A stretch of 64,000 bases of DNA from NCBI RefSeq assembly GCF_000497445.1, contig NZ_CM002285.1, positions 2,363,378-2,427,377 on the forward strand. Reading direction: 5' to 3'. The position numbers and the translations under genes are program-made. Below are positions 17,120-26,096 of this stretch, piece by piece. Origin of the DNA: Streptomyces roseochromogenus subsp. oscitans DS 12.976 (GTDB lineage: Bacteria > Actinomycetota > Actinomycetes > Streptomycetales > Streptomycetaceae). Each line of letters opens with the position of its first letter. Position 1 is the first letter of the stretch. The notes beneath the pieces are model-generated. The model did not search any database. It saw only the letters and a program-made list of their open reading frames with translations, and was not told where the DNA came from.

Positions 17120-17404
17120 ATGGGTCTGTTGGACAACATGAAGGCCAAGCTCGGTCCGGCCAAGGACAAGGTGTCGGACCTCGCGCGGCAGCACGGGGAC
17201 AAGGTCCAGCACGGCATCGACAAGGCCGCGAAGGCCGTGGACGAGCGGACCAAGGGCAAGTACAGCGACAAGATCCAGGCAGGGACCGGAAAGGCCAAGG
17301 AGGCGATGGACCGCCTTGCGCACAAGGAAGGTCCCGGCCCGGACACGGCCAGCGGCGACCCGACGACCCCCACCAGGCCGGAGGGCCCGCCACCGGCTTC
17401 CTGA
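17120..17404 (+). CDS. MT0933/Rv0909-type antitoxin-like protein
   Basis: 94 residues. The N-terminal MGLLDNMKAKLGPAKDKVS and the repeated amphipathic Lys/Asp helices (GIDKAAKAVDERTKGKYSDK) are typical of the MT0933-like antitoxin family, whose mycobacterial member Rv0909 pairs with the SRPBCC-fold toxin Rv0910. GAAGGTGG lies before ATG 17120. No toxin is adjacent; the only SRPBCC-fold gene in the window is at 31706. The C-terminal ~25 residues are Pro/Gly-rich. Antitoxin function here is inference from family naming. Confidence 0.75.
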   Translation: MGLLDNMKAKLGPAKDKVSDLARQHGDKVQHGIDKAAKAVDERTKGKYSDKIQAGTGKAKEAMDRLAHKEGPGPDTASGDPTTPTRPEGPPPAS

Positions 17405-17601
17405 GCCTCCTCAACGGCATGCGGATCGGCGGACGGTCACGGGGACGGTCGTACAGACACCGGCTCCCGGCCGTCCGCCGTATGCGCGTGCGCCGGCGTA
17501 GGCGCGTGCGTGAGAGCGTCCCGTCCGCCGCATCCGCATAGCCCAGCCCAGCCCCGCACCAGGACCACCAGGGACCGGCGGCCACGCACCCCGCTACGAC
17601 G

Positions 17602-18315
17602 CTACGACCAGGCGGCCACCACGTACCCCACGCCGTACGGCGCGGCCTCGTACAGCAGTGAGCCGCTGAGGGCCGTGTTCTCGGCCGCGCCGGCCAGGAC
17701 CTGCCAGGGGGCCCGGCCGGAGGCCTTCAGTTCTTGGGCCAGCTCGGGGTCCAGCGCACGGATGGCCGGCAGGTCCGCCGTGCCCAGCGCCCGTGCGACC
17801 TCCGCGTCGAAGGGTGCCGCCCGCTCGTCCAGGTAGCCCGGCGCCTTGACCGTGCGGCACGCGCTGGCGTCTCCCATCACGAGCAGCGCCACCCGCCCGG
17901 CTCGCGCGCCGGTCTCCCGTCCGACGTCGCCGCACCGCTCGGGCGCGAGCGCTTCCCCGATCCCGAGTCCCTCGATCGGGGCATCCGCCCAGCCGGTCCG
18001 CTCCAGCAGCCACGCACCCACGGCGAGCGAGGGCGGCAGCTCGCGCTCGCCCGGGGCGTCCGTCGCGGGCCCGAGGCGTACGTCGAGGTCGACCCCGAAC
18101 CCGCGGAAGGATCCCCGGGCGCCTTGCGGAAACGATCCGCGCCCGCTCTGCTCGGCGGGCCCGACCACGACCAGGAGGTCCGGGCGGGCGGCCGCGAGCA
18201 CACCGAGCGCGTCCGAGCACGCCGCGCGCGCGGCGTCCATTTCGGGCGCGGCGCCCGCGGCGACCTCGGGCACGAGCAGCGGAGGGCAGGGACAGACAGC
18301 GGCGGAGACAAGCAT
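17602..18315 (-). CDS. class III extradiol dioxygenase (LigB-like) superfamily protein
   Basis: 237-residue protein resembling the catalytic B subunit fold of protocatechuate 4,5-type dioxygenases: MLVSAAVCPCPPLLVPEVA, LVVVGPAEQSG, and VALLVMGDASACRT. The usual PHAP metal-binding start is changed to CPCPPLL, so iron dioxygenase activity is doubtful. ATG 18315 begins right where homology starts. It is convergent with the antitoxin-like gene and 68 bp downstream of miaB in the same direction. Function unknown. Confidence 0.78.
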   Translation of the reverse strand: MLVSAAVCPCPPLLVPEVAAGAAPEMDAARAACSDALGVLAAARPDLLVVVGPAEQSGRGSFPQGARGSFRGFGVDLDVRLGPATDAPGERELPPSLAVGAWLLERTGWADAPIEGLGIGEALAPERCGDVGRETGARAGRVALLVMGDASACRTVKAPGYLDERAAPFDAEVARALGTADLPAIRALDPELAQELKASGRAPWQVLAGAAENTALSGSLLYEAAPYGVGYVVAAWS

Positions 18316-18382
18316 GATCGGCAGGGTAACGCCGTTCGACGCCCGGCTCAGCTCTCGATGGCGTCGGGCACGTTGCGCGCCG

Positions 18383-19906
18383 TCAGTCGCAGCCGCAGCC
18401 GGTCGCGGCCGGCAGCGGCTCCGGGACGCCGATCTTCGGCAGACCCAGCAGGACACCCGCGGGCTTGGCGGACTCGGCGGCGGTGCGCTTCTCCCAGGCG
18501 TCCCCCGCGCGCGTACGGCGCACATCGAGGACGGGGCCCTCGGCGAGGAGGTGGTGCGGGGCGGCGTAGGTCACCTCGACGGTGACCACGTCACCGGGGC
18601 GGACCTCCTGCTCAGGCTTGGTGAAGTGGACGAGCCGGTTGTCGGGGGCGCGACCGGAGAGCCGGTGCGTGGCACCGTCCTTGCGGCCCTCGCCCTCGGC
18701 GACCATCAGCTCCAGCGTGCGGCCGACCTGCTTCTTGTTCTCCTCCCAGGAGATCTCCTCCTGGAGGGCGACGAGCCGCTCGTAGCGCGCCTGGACGACC
18801 TCCTTGGGGATCTGGTTCTCCATCGTCGCGGCCGGGGTGCCCGGGCGCTTGGAGTACTGGAAGGTGAAGGCCTGCGCGAAGCGCGCCTCGCGGACGACGT
18901 GCAGGGTCTGCTCGAAGTCCGCTTCCGTCTCTCCCGGGAAGCCCACGATGATGTCGGTGGTGATCGCGGCGTGCGGGATGGCGGCCCGGACCTTCTCGAT
19001 GATCCCGAGGTAGCGCTCCTGCCGGTACGACCGGCGCATCGACTTCAGGACCGTGTCCGACCCGGACTGCAGCGGCATGTGCAGCTGCGGCATCACGTTC
19101 GGGGTCTCGGCCATGGCGGCGATGACGTCGTCGGTGAAGTCACGGGGGTGCGGGGACGTGAAGCGCACCCGCTCCAGGCCCTCGATGTTCCCGCAGGCGC
19201 GCAGCAGTTTGCTGAACGCCTCGCGGTCGCCGATGTCGGAGCCGTAGGCGTTGACGTTCTGGCCGAGCAGCGTGATCTCGGAGACGCCTTCGGCGACCAG
19301 CGCCTCGACCTCGGCGAGGATGTCACCGGGCCGGCGGTCCTTCTCCTTGCCGCGCAGGGCCGGGACGATGCAGAAGGTGCAGGTGTTGTTGCAGCCGACG
19401 GAGATCGACACCCAGGCCGCGTAGGCGCTCTCGCGCCGGGTCGGCAGCGTGGAGGGGAACGCCTCCAGCGACTCGGCGATCTCGACCTGCGCCTCCTGCT
19501 GCACGCGGGCGCGCTCCAGCAGGACCGGCAGCTTGCCGATGTTGTGCGTACCGAAGACGACGTCCACCCAGGGCGCCTTCTTCACGATGGTGTCGCGGTC
19601 CTTCTGCGCGAGACAGCCGCCGACCGCGATCTGCATACCGGGCCGCGAGGCCTTCTTCGGCGCGAGCCGGCCGAGGTTGCCGTACAGCCGGTTGTCGGCG
19701 TTCTCCCGTACGGCGCAGGTGTTGAACACGACCACGTCGGCGTCCCCGTCCGCCCCCTCGGGCGCCCGCACGTACCCGGCCTCTTCGAGCAGCCCGGCCA
19801 GGCGCTCGGAATCGTGGACGTTCATCTGGCACCCATAGGTACGGATCTCATACGTCATAGATGAACGAAGGTCCACTGCCTGGCTCCGGTGGCTGCTGCT
19901 GGTCAT
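18383..19906 (-). CDS. miaB: tRNA-2-methylthio-N6-dimethylallyladenosine synthase
   Basis: 507-residue radical-SAM methylthiotransferase acting after MiaA on A37 of tRNA. Domains in order: UPF0004 with cysteines in [29 protein letters not shown] and GGCLAQK (auxiliary cluster); the radical-SAM motif [12 protein letters not shown]; and a TRAM domain near residues 390-455. The end GCGCD is cysteine-rich. The start is ATG 19906 by length; M17 (19858) is an alternative because [12 protein letters not shown] begins the conserved part and neither start has a strong ribosome site. Confidence 0.95.
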   Translation of the reverse strand: MTSSSHRSQAVDLRSSMTYEIRTYGCQMNVHDSERLAGLLEEAGYVRAPEGADGDADVVVFNTCAVRENADNRLYGNLGRLAPKKASRPGMQIAVGGCLAQKDRDTIVKKAPWVDVVFGTHNIGKLPVLLERARVQQEAQVEIAESLEAFPSTLPTRRESAYAAWVSISVGCNNTCTFCIVPALRGKEKDRRPGDILAEVEALVAEGVSEITLLGQNVNAYGSDIGDREAFSKLLRACGNIEGLERVRFTSPHPRDFTDDVIAAMAETPNVMPQLHMPLQSGSDTVLKSMRRSYRQERYLGIIEKVRAAIPHAAITTDIIVGFPGETEADFEQTLHVVREARFAQAFTFQYSKRPGTPAATMENQIPKEVVQARYERLVALQEEISWEENKKQVGRTLELMVAEGEGRKDGATHRLSGRAPDNRLVHFTKPEQEVRPGDVVTVEVTYAAPHHLLAEGPVLDVRRTRAGDAWEKRTAAESAKPAGVLLGLPKIGVPEPLPAATGCGCD

Positions 19907-20300
19907 GCCTCAAGGGTAGGTGCTCCTGAGAGACCCGAGCTCAGCACCTCCCTCACCCCCATGGCCACCGGAGCCCCTGCGTTCTCCGTCAGCAGGTCGC
20001 AGCCGATGCCGGCACTGCCGGCGGGACCGGCGATCCGGGCAGGAACCTCCCTGCCACCGCGCATCCGGCGCCGCGACCGTGCAGGCACCGGCAGCCGCCC
20101 CGCTACCGAGCCGGAGACGCAAGGGCATCGAAGCCCGAGCCGTGGCCGGGGCCGCGGCCACGCCCAGAGGGGACATTCCGGCCACGGACCGGGATACCTG
20201 ACGGAGACCTTGCGGCGGCCCTCGGAACGCGCGATGAACTTCCGTGGAAGCATGAACCGGATTGTTACTCTCCGGTATATGAAGCCGCTATAAGAACCCT
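19907..20300. other. Intergenic region upstream of the phosphoesterase pair
   Basis: About 390 bp between divergent miaB and the phosphoesterase genes. No supported gene. A possible promoter lies close to the GTG at 20301 (TTGTTA near 20261 and TATATG near 20276), and there is no clear ribosome site, so translation of the first phosphoesterase may be leaderless or nearly so. Confidence 0.35.
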
Positions 20301-21590
20301 GTGAGCATCTCCCGCAGAAGACTGATCATCGGGGCCGCGGCCGCGACGGCAACCGCCCCCCTCGTCACGGAAGGTCTGGCCGACGCCGGTCAGACCTTCC
20401 CCTCCGCACAGCAGACCCCCTCCCTCCCGGCACCGCAGGACTCGGGCATCGACCACATCGTGGTCGTGATGATGGAGAACCGCTCCTTCGACCACTACCT
20501 GGGCTGGCTGCCCGGCGCCGACGGCAAGCAGGCCGGGCTGACCTACACCGACCGCGACGGCGTCGCCCACCCCACCCACCGCCTGGACACCTCCCAGGGC
20601 TGCCAGTACAACGACCCCGACCACAGCTACGAGGGCGGCCGGATCGAGTACAACGGCGGCGCCTGCGACGGCTGGCTGCGCGCCGGGACCAACGACGCGT
20701 TCTCCATCGGCTACTACCTGCCGGAGGACCTCGACTTCTACGGCAAGGCCGCACCCGCCTGGACCGTCTGCGACCGCTACTTCTCGGCGATCATGGCCGA
20801 GACGTACCCGAACCGCTTCTACCAGCACGCCGCGCAGACCGACCGCATCCACAACTCCACCGCCATATCCACGCTCCCCACCATCTGGGACCGTCTCGCC
20901 GACGCGGGCCTGCAGGGCAAGTACTACTTCTACGACGTGCCGTTCACCGCGCTGTGGGGCACCAAGCACCTCGACATCTCGCACCCGTACACCGAGTTCC
21001 TCGCCGACTGCGCCGCCGGCACCCTGCCCCAGGTCTCCTTCGTGGACCCCAAGTTCCTCGACGAGGGCAGCGGCACCTCCGCCGACGACCACCCGCACGC
21101 CGACATCCGCGCCGGCCAGCACTTCCTCGACGAGGTCTACCGCGCCGTCACCACCAGCCCCGCCTGGGAACGGACCCTGCTGGTGATCAACTACGACGAA
21201 TGGGGCGGCTTCTTCGACCACGTGGCCCCCACCACCGCCCCCGACGCCCACCCCGACTGGGGCCTGCGCGGCTTCCGCACGCCCTGCCTGGTGATCTCCC
21301 CGCGCGCGAAGCGCGGCCACGTCGCGCACGGTGTGTACGACCACACCTCGGTCCTCAAGGCCATGGAGTGGCGCTGGAACCTGCCCGCCCTCACCCCCCG
21401 GGACGCCGCGGCGAACAACATCGTCGAAGTGCTCGACTTCACCAACCCGCCCAACACCGACGCCCCGCAGTGGTCCGTGCCGCCCGTCCTCGGCACGCCC
21501 TGCCCGCCCGCCGTACTGCCCGACTACGAGCAGTGGCACGCCCTGCGCGACCTCGCCCTGTCCCTCGGATGGAAGCTCCCGAACCCATGA
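20301..21590 (+). CDS. Tat-exported phospholipase C / acid-phosphatase-type phosphoesterase
   Basis: 429-residue phosphoesterase of the alkaline-phosphatase superfamily (PLC/AcpA group), expected to cleave phospholipids or phosphomonoesters outside the cell. Twin-arginine signal SRRRLIIGAAAATATAP at the start. Metal and nucleophile region DHIVVVMMENRSFDHYLGW; later motifs NRFYQHAAQT, NYDEWGGFFDHV and GVYDHTSVLKAMEWRW. GTG 20301. Its stop overlaps the start of the next gene (ATGA), so the two secreted hydrolases are translationally coupled. Phosphate-starvation control would be expected but no PHO box was identified. Confidence 0.88.
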   Translation: MSISRRRLIIGAAAATATAPLVTEGLADAGQTFPSAQQTPSLPAPQDSGIDHIVVVMMENRSFDHYLGWLPGADGKQAGLTYTDRDGVAHPTHRLDTSQGCQYNDPDHSYEGGRIEYNGGACDGWLRAGTNDAFSIGYYLPEDLDFYGKAAPAWTVCDRYFSAIMAETYPNRFYQHAAQTDRIHNSTAISTLPTIWDRLADAGLQGKYYFYDVPFTALWGTKHLDISHPYTEFLADCAAGTLPQVSFVDPKFLDEGSGTSADDHPHADIRAGQHFLDEVYRAVTTSPAWERTLLVINYDEWGGFFDHVAPTTAPDAHPDWGLRGFRTPCLVISPRAKRGHVAHGVYDHTSVLKAMEWRWNLPALTPRDAAANNIVEVLDFTNPPNTDAPQWSVPPVLGTPCPPAVLPDYEQWHALRDLALSLGWKLPNP

Positions 21591-22708
21591 AGCACCGTCT
21601 CCTGCGCGGCAGGCGCCGCCTGCTGACCATCGCCGCCGCGTTCACCGCCCTCGTGGCGGGCGGAGGCGGCACCCTGACGGCGATGCAGGCCGAGGCCGCA
21701 CCCACCGCGGACCCGCACCACGTCTTCGTGATCAACCTGGAGAACAAGGGGTACGACGAGACCTGGGGAGCCGGCTCCAAGGCGCCGTATCTGAGCCGGA
21801 CGCTGCGGTCCCAGGGCGTGCTGCTGTCGCAGTACTACGGCATCGGCCACAACAGCCTGGACAACTACCTCGCGCAGATCTCCGGACAGGCCCCGAACCC
21901 GGACACCCAGTCCGACTGCCAGACCTTCGCGCCGTTCGTCCGGACCGGAACCGTCGACCCCGGCCAGGCCGTCGGCCAGGGCTGCGTCTACCCCTCCGGC
22001 GTGCAGACGCTGGCCGACCAGATGGACGCCTCGGGGCACACCTGGAAGGGATACATGGAGGACATGGGCACGCCGTGCCGCCACCCTGCCCTCGGCGCGG
22101 TGGACGACACCCAGAAGGCGAAGGTCGGCGACGAGTACGCCACCCGCCACAACCCGTTCATGTACTTCCACTCGATCATCGACCAGCAGGACAGCTGCGC
22201 CCGGCACGTCGTCGACCTCTCCGCGCTCACCACCGACCTGCACAGCACCGCGACCACCCCCGAGCTGAGCTACATCACCCCCGACCTGTGCGACGACGGC
22301 CATGACTCCCCGTGCGTGGACGGCCGTCCGGGCGGGCTGGTCTCCGCCGACGCCTGGCTGAAGCAATGGGTCCCGGTCATCACCTCCTCCCCGGCCTTCA
22401 AGAAGGACGGCATGCTGATGATCACCTTCGACGAGTCCGACGGTCCGCAGGAGGACGCCAGTGCCTGCTGCGGCGAGGGCCCGGCCCCGAACACTCCGCT
22501 GCCCGGTATCACCGGCCTCGGCGGCGGCCGTACGGGGGCACTCCTGCTCTCCCCCTTCACCAAGGGCGGCACCTGGAGCACGACGCCGTACAACCACTAC
22601 TCGCTGCTCGCCAGCATCGAGGACCGGTTCGGACTGCCGTATCTGGGCTACGCCGGACAGAAGGGCCTCAGCCGCTTCGGCACCGACGTGTTCAATGCCG
22701 GGACATGA
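21587..22708 (+). CDS. secreted phosphoesterase (phosphatidylinositol-3-phosphatase-like)
   Basis: 373 residues with a Sec signal (RRRLLTIAAAFTALVAGGGG) and a mature part starting near PTADPHHVFVINLENKGYDET. Family features are HNSLDNYLAQISGQAP, MITFDESDG and the C-terminal NHYSLLASIEDRFGLPYLGYA. The framing MENKxxxxT plus D/H pairs place it in the same superfamily as the upstream gene, but the two differ strongly in sequence and export route. ATG 21587 overlaps the upstream TGA. Confidence 0.87.
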   Translation: MKHRLLRGRRRLLTIAAAFTALVAGGGGTLTAMQAEAAPTADPHHVFVINLENKGYDETWGAGSKAPYLSRTLRSQGVLLSQYYGIGHNSLDNYLAQISGQAPNPDTQSDCQTFAPFVRTGTVDPGQAVGQGCVYPSGVQTLADQMDASGHTWKGYMEDMGTPCRHPALGAVDDTQKAKVGDEYATRHNPFMYFHSIIDQQDSCARHVVDLSALTTDLHSTATTPELSYITPDLCDDGHDSPCVDGRPGGLVSADAWLKQWVPVITSSPAFKKDGMLMITFDESDGPQEDASACCGEGPAPNTPLPGITGLGGGRTGALLLSPFTKGGTWSTTPYNHYSLLASIEDRFGLPYLGYAGQKGLSRFGTDVFNAGT

Positions 22709-22726
22709 CGGCACGGCCCGGTCGAG

Positions 22727-22921
22727 TCATGCCAGCCAGCGCCCCAGCGTCGCGCCCCGGTGCGCGGTCTGCCAGGCGCTGGTGGCCACAGCCGCCCTCA
22801 TGGCCAGGGCCCAGCTCGGCGGGAGGGGGCCTGCGACCAGGACGCGGTAGGCCGCGACAAGGCCGGCTTCACGCTCGGGCGACACGACGGCGCTGACCTC
22901 GGTCAATAGCTGTCCGGTCAT
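22727..22921 (-). pseudogene. remnant of an antibiotic-biosynthesis-monooxygenase-like (ABM) gene
   Basis: A 64-codon frame starts at ATG 22921 with GGGAGACGAGG upstream: LTEVSAVVSPEREAGLVAAYRVL, which looks like the first strand and helix of ABM-fold proteins. After GPLPP the expected continuation is lost in this frame, while a shifted frame reads ELGPGHEGG and later AGMTRP, closer to the family. I read it as a frameshifted, truncated gene, but the similarity is weak and a real short protein is possible. Confidence 0.35.
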
Positions 22922-22970
22922 CGTCCTCGTCTCCCTGAGGGCTGCTCGCCCGTTGCTCCCCTATGACGGG

Positions 22971-23494
22971 TTATCCGGCTTCGCCCAGGAGACTGGCCGG
23001 GTCGAGGACAGTGATGCGGCCGCCGGCCAGGCGGAGCAGGCGGCGGTCGGCGAACTCGCGCACACCGTAGGCGCCGGCGAGGAGCACGGCGGTGGTGCCG
23101 GGACCGGAGGCCACTTCGAGCACACGACCGTCCTCGGCCGGGTCCAGGGGCCGGCGAGGCGGCGGGTCACCTGTCCTGCGTGGGGCGTGCGGTCTTGGAG
23201 CCGTACGGGGTGTCGGTGAGCCGGTTCAGCGGATCGAACGGCACGTGCCGGCCGGAGTGGGTGACGGGCTGGAACGCCGTGGACCGTACGGCGGGGTGGC
23301 CGATGCCGTACTCGATGATCGCCCCGAGTTCGTGCTCGTTCCGTGAGGCCGAGGCCGCGCAGTTCGCCGATCCGTCGCACGCGCCACAGGGCCTCGGGCG
23401 CGTACAACAGCCGGTAGTTCGCCGGGCTGCGGCCAAGGGTGCAGATCAGTCCCAGGTCCCCGACCGTCATCGGCCGGACCCGGTCCTTACGCAT
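22971..23494 (-). pseudogene. Fragments of regulator genes (MerR-like N-terminus, Crp/Fnr-like C-terminus)
   Basis: No single frame makes sense across this segment. Minus strand 23494-23350 reads VRPMTVGDLG, then NYRLLYAPEALWRVRRIGEL and RGLGLT, like a MerR DNA-binding domain missing its second helix. A shifted frame (23345-23167) reads EYGIGHPAVRSTAFQPV and ends TDTPYGSKTARPTQDR, which I do not recognise. A third frame ends (stop 22973-22971) with REFADRRLLRLAGGRITVLD and PASLLGEAG, like the winged-helix end of a Crp/Fnr protein. Together this looks like joined gene debris beside merA. Confidence 0.4.
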
Positions 23495-23533
23495 CGACAC
23501 CTCGCGAACTCCCTTCCCCGGCCACTCGGCGTG

Positions 23534-24973
23534 TCAGCCGGCGCAGCAGGACAGCCTCGCAACATCGCCGGTGTACATCTGGGCGGCCAGCCTGAGCGCC
23601 TCGGCGGTCGTCAGGTACGGCGCCCAGGTGCGGGCGAGTTGTCCGACGGTCATCTGGGCGGTGAGGGCGTAGGTGGCGGCGGTGATCAGATCGCCCGCGC
23701 CGTCGGCGACGGCGTGCACGCCGAGCAGGCGTCCGGTGCCCGCCTCCGCCACGATCCTGACCAGGCCGCGGGTGTCCCGTCTCACCAGCGCCCGAGGCAC
23801 GTACGCCAGGTCCAGGGTGCGGCAGTCGCACCGCAGCCCGGCCGCGACCGCCTCCGCCTCGGTCAGGCCGACGGCTGCCAGCGCCGGGCTGGTGAAGGTG
23901 ACCCGCGGCACCGCGGTGTAGTCCAAGGTGCGCCGGGCGCCGTTCAGGGCGTTGTCGGCGGCCAGTGTGCCCTGCGCGGCGGCCACGTACACGAACTGCG
24001 GCCCGCCGGTGACGTCCCCCGCGGCCCAGATCCGCGGGTTGGTGCTGCGCAGATGGCCGTCCACGACAACCTCGCCGCGCGCCCCTGTCATGACCCCGAC
24101 CCTGTCCAGGCCAAGACCGGCGGTGACGGGTCGGCGGCCGGTCGCGATCAGCAGCTGGTCGGCCTGCACCTCGGTCTCGGCGCCGTCCGCCGCACGCAGG
24201 ACCGCCGCTCTGGCGCCGTCGCCGGTGCCGACGGCGCGCAGTGTCGCACCGGTGCGCACGGCGATGCCCTCGTCCCGGAAGACGCCCTTGAGGGCAGCGG
24301 ACACCTCCGGCTCCTCGAACGGGGCCAGCCGCTCCAGGGCTTCCACGATCGTGACCTTCGTGCCGAGCCGGGCGAAGAGCTGGGCCTGCTCCAGGCCGAC
24401 CGCATTGCCGCCGACCACAAGCAGGGACTCCGGCAGCGCGTCCAGCTCCATCGCGGTCGTGGAGGTCAGGTAGCCGGTCTCGGCCAGCCCGTTGACGGGC
24501 GGTGCCCAGGGGACGGAGCCGGTGGCGACCAGGTAGTGGGCGGCCTCGATACGGCGGGTGCCGCCATCGGCCCCTGCCACCTCCAGGAGGGGATCGTCGC
24601 CGTCACCGACGAAGGCAGCGGTGCCATGCACGACCTCCCAGCCGTAGTCGGCCGCGAGATCGAGGTACTTCTCGGCGCGCAGCTGGGAGACCAGCGTGTC
24701 CTTGCCGTCGATCAGGTCCGGGAAATCCAGCGGCAGCCGCGCCGCTGCCAGGCCGGGGAAACGACCGGCCACGGCTGCGCTGTGCCGGGCATCGGCGGCG
24801 GCCAGCAGCGCCTTCGACGGCACACACCCGGCGTTCACGCACGTGCCGCCGAGCGTGCCGCGCTCCACCATCACCACCCGACGGCCCTGGCCTGCGGCAG
24901 CAATGGCAGCGGCGAACGCCGCAGAACCCGAGCCGATGATCGCCAGGTCGACGTCGGAGTCCCTCGTGGTCAC
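23534..24973 (-). CDS. merA: mercuric reductase
   Basis: 479-residue FAD disulfide oxidoreductase that reduces Hg(II) to volatile Hg(0) with NADPH. FAD motif DLAIIGSGSAAFAAAIAA, redox pair GGTCVNAGCVPSKALL, NAD(P) site LLVVGGNAVGLEQAQ, and the mercury-binding C-terminal vicinal cysteines in RLSCCAG. There is no N-terminal metal-binding (NmerA) domain. GTG 24973 has GGAGG 7 nt upstream. It is divergent from an ArsR-type repressor, as in Streptomyces mer loci. No merB lies downstream, only regulator debris. Confidence 0.93.
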   Translation of the reverse strand: MTTRDSDVDLAIIGSGSAAFAAAIAAAGQGRRVVMVERGTLGGTCVNAGCVPSKALLAAADARHSAAVAGRFPGLAAARLPLDFPDLIDGKDTLVSQLRAEKYLDLAADYGWEVVHGTAAFVGDGDDPLLEVAGADGGTRRIEAAHYLVATGSVPWAPPVNGLAETGYLTSTTAMELDALPESLLVVGGNAVGLEQAQLFARLGTKVTIVEALERLAPFEEPEVSAALKGVFRDEGIAVRTGATLRAVGTGDGARAAVLRAADGAETEVQADQLLIATGRRPVTAGLGLDRVGVMTGARGEVVVDGHLRSTNPRIWAAGDVTGGPQFVYVAAAQGTLAADNALNGARRTLDYTAVPRVTFTSPALAAVGLTEAEAVAAGLRCDCRTLDLAYVPRALVRRDTRGLVRIVAEAGTGRLLGVHAVADGAGDLITAATYALTAQMTVGQLARTWAPYLTTAEALRLAAQMYTGDVARLSCCAG

Positions 24974-25004
24974 GGAGCCACCTCCACATGAGCCACCCCT
25001 GCGA

Positions 25005-25065
25005 CCTATACGGATTGCCGAATAGGTCCAGCTCCCATATTATGCGGATAGGCGAATAGGTCCAG
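25005..25065. promoter_or_regulatory. Operator repeats between merA and the ArsR-type repressor
   Basis: Two 21-bp direct repeats (25011-25031 and 25045-25065) share CGGAT, then CGAATAGGTCCAG, differing at 2 of 21 positions and starting 34 bp apart. The first is also part of an imperfect palindrome CCTATACGG (25005-25013) / CCGAATAGG (25018-25026). This is where a dimeric ArsR-family repressor controlling both directions would be expected to bind. Confidence 0.65.
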
Positions 25066-25080
25066 TGGAGGAGGCACCCC

Positions 25081-25458
25081 GTGAGCCAGACCCGCCCCGC
25101 CACCCCTTCCGCCATCGCGCAGACCGCCGCCCCCTGCACCCACCTGGACACGACCGCCCGCTTCTTCCGCGCCCTCGGCGACCCGACCCGGCTGAAGCTG
25201 CTGGAGTTCATCCTGGCCGGGGAGCGCACCTCCGCCGAGTGCGTCGAGCACATCGGCATCTCCCAGCCGCGTGTGTCGGTGCACCTGTCCTGCCTGGTCG
25301 ACTGCGGCTATGTCACCGCCCGCCGCGACGGCCGCAAACTGCGGTACTCGGTCGGCGACCCGCGTGTGATCGACCTGATCGTCCTGGCCCGCTCCCTGGC
25401 CGCCGACAACGCCGCCGCCCTGGACTGCTGCGCCCGCATCCCCGACCACCAGAGCTGA
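25081..25458 (+). CDS. ArsR/SmtB-family metalloregulator (mercury-responsive, Streptomyces MerR type)
   Basis: 125 residues with an ArsR winged helix: FFRALGDPTRLKLLEFIL, ECVEHIGISQPRVSVHLSCL, then the wing VTARRDGRKLRYSVGDPRV. Cysteines are at APCTH, AECVEH, LSCLVDCGY and DCCARI. The last pair plus the helix Cys could bind Hg(II). GTG 25081 follows GGAGGAGG. In S. lividans the mer repressor, although called MerR, is of ArsR type, and the divergent arrangement with merA matches. It is followed by a MerT-like gene after 6 bp. Confidence 0.88.
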   Translation: MSQTRPATPSAIAQTAAPCTHLDTTARFFRALGDPTRLKLLEFILAGERTSAECVEHIGISQPRVSVHLSCLVDCGYVTARRDGRKLRYSVGDPRVIDLIVLARSLAADNAAALDCCARIPDHQS

Positions 25459-25464
25459 TCAGCC

Positions 25465-25788
25465 ATGCCCACGGCCCCGCCCACACGTCGGAATCCCGGC
25501 AGCTCCGGCAACCGCACCGACATCGCCGGCCTCGGCATCGCCATACTGACGGCCCTCTGCTGCGCCGGCCCAGCGCTCATCGCCTCCGGCGCCCTCACCG
25601 GTCTCGGCGCCTGGCTGTCCAGCCCGTGGTGGACCACAGCTGCCGCCGCACTGGCCTCCGCCACCGTTGCCGGCGCGGTCCACCGCCGCCGCAAAAGCCA
25701 CCATGCCTGCCGCGGGCCCGCCGAACACTCTTCCGCCGAGGGCTCCGGCACCACCCCGCCGAAGCGGAAGCCCCGCACCTACCACTGA
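25465..25788 (+). CDS. short MerT-like mercuric ion transport membrane protein
   Basis: 107 residues with two predicted membrane helices: IAGLGIAILTALCCAGPALIA, containing the vicinal CC expected in MerT helix 1, and WWTTAAAALASATVAGAVH. The C-terminal ~35 residues are basic and hydrophilic, unlike classical MerT, which has a third helix. Six bases separate it from the repressor gene, so it should be induced with it. Uptake of Hg(II) for MerA is inferred from context and the CC pair. Confidence 0.65.
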   Translation: MPTAPPTRRNPGSSGNRTDIAGLGIAILTALCCAGPALIASGALTGLGAWLSSPWWTTAAAALASATVAGAVHRRRKSHHACRGPAEHSSAEGSGTTPPKRKPRTYH

Positions 25789-25862
25789 CGAGCCTTACCG
25801 CGCTGCCGAGCAGGAGCGTCTCGCGCGGGCCAGGACGCCACGACCCCGCTGAGGATGACTGG

Positions 25863-26096
25863 CTAGGCCGGCTCGGCGGGGTCGTGGGTGATCAGGTCTC
25901 CCGGCTGACACCGGAGGACATCGCAGATCCTCGACAAGGTTGAGAAGCGGATCGCCTTGGCCCGCCCGTTCTTGAGTACGGAGAGGTTGACGACGGTGAT
26001 GCCCACTTGTGCGGACAGCTCGGTGAGCGTCATGCCACGCTCGGCAAGGAGCCGGTCGAGGTGGATCTGGATCGCGTGGAGTTCCTCTTCGGGCAT
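25863..26096 (-). CDS. XRE-family transcriptional regulator (YozG-like)
   Basis: 77-residue single-domain Cro/CI-type regulator: HLDRLLAERGMTLTELSAQV, GITVVNLSVLKNGRAKAIRF, then LSRICDVLRCQPGDLI. ATG 26096 overlaps the DUF2975 stop (TGATG), so the two are coupled. Small XRE proteins of this kind are regularly paired with DUF2975 membrane proteins. It probably binds the two 15-bp palindromic sites upstream of the pair. Confidence 0.88.
   Translation of the reverse strand: MPEEELHAIQIHLDRLLAERGMTLTELSAQVGITVVNLSVLKNGRAKAIRFSTLSRICDVLRCQPGDLITHDPAEPA

Noticed and set aside
15680..17323. A 547-codon frame extending miaA far upstream
   Set aside because: MiaA homology begins at VIAVVGPTAAGKS; the extra ~230 codons overlap two rightward small genes with their own ribosome sites.
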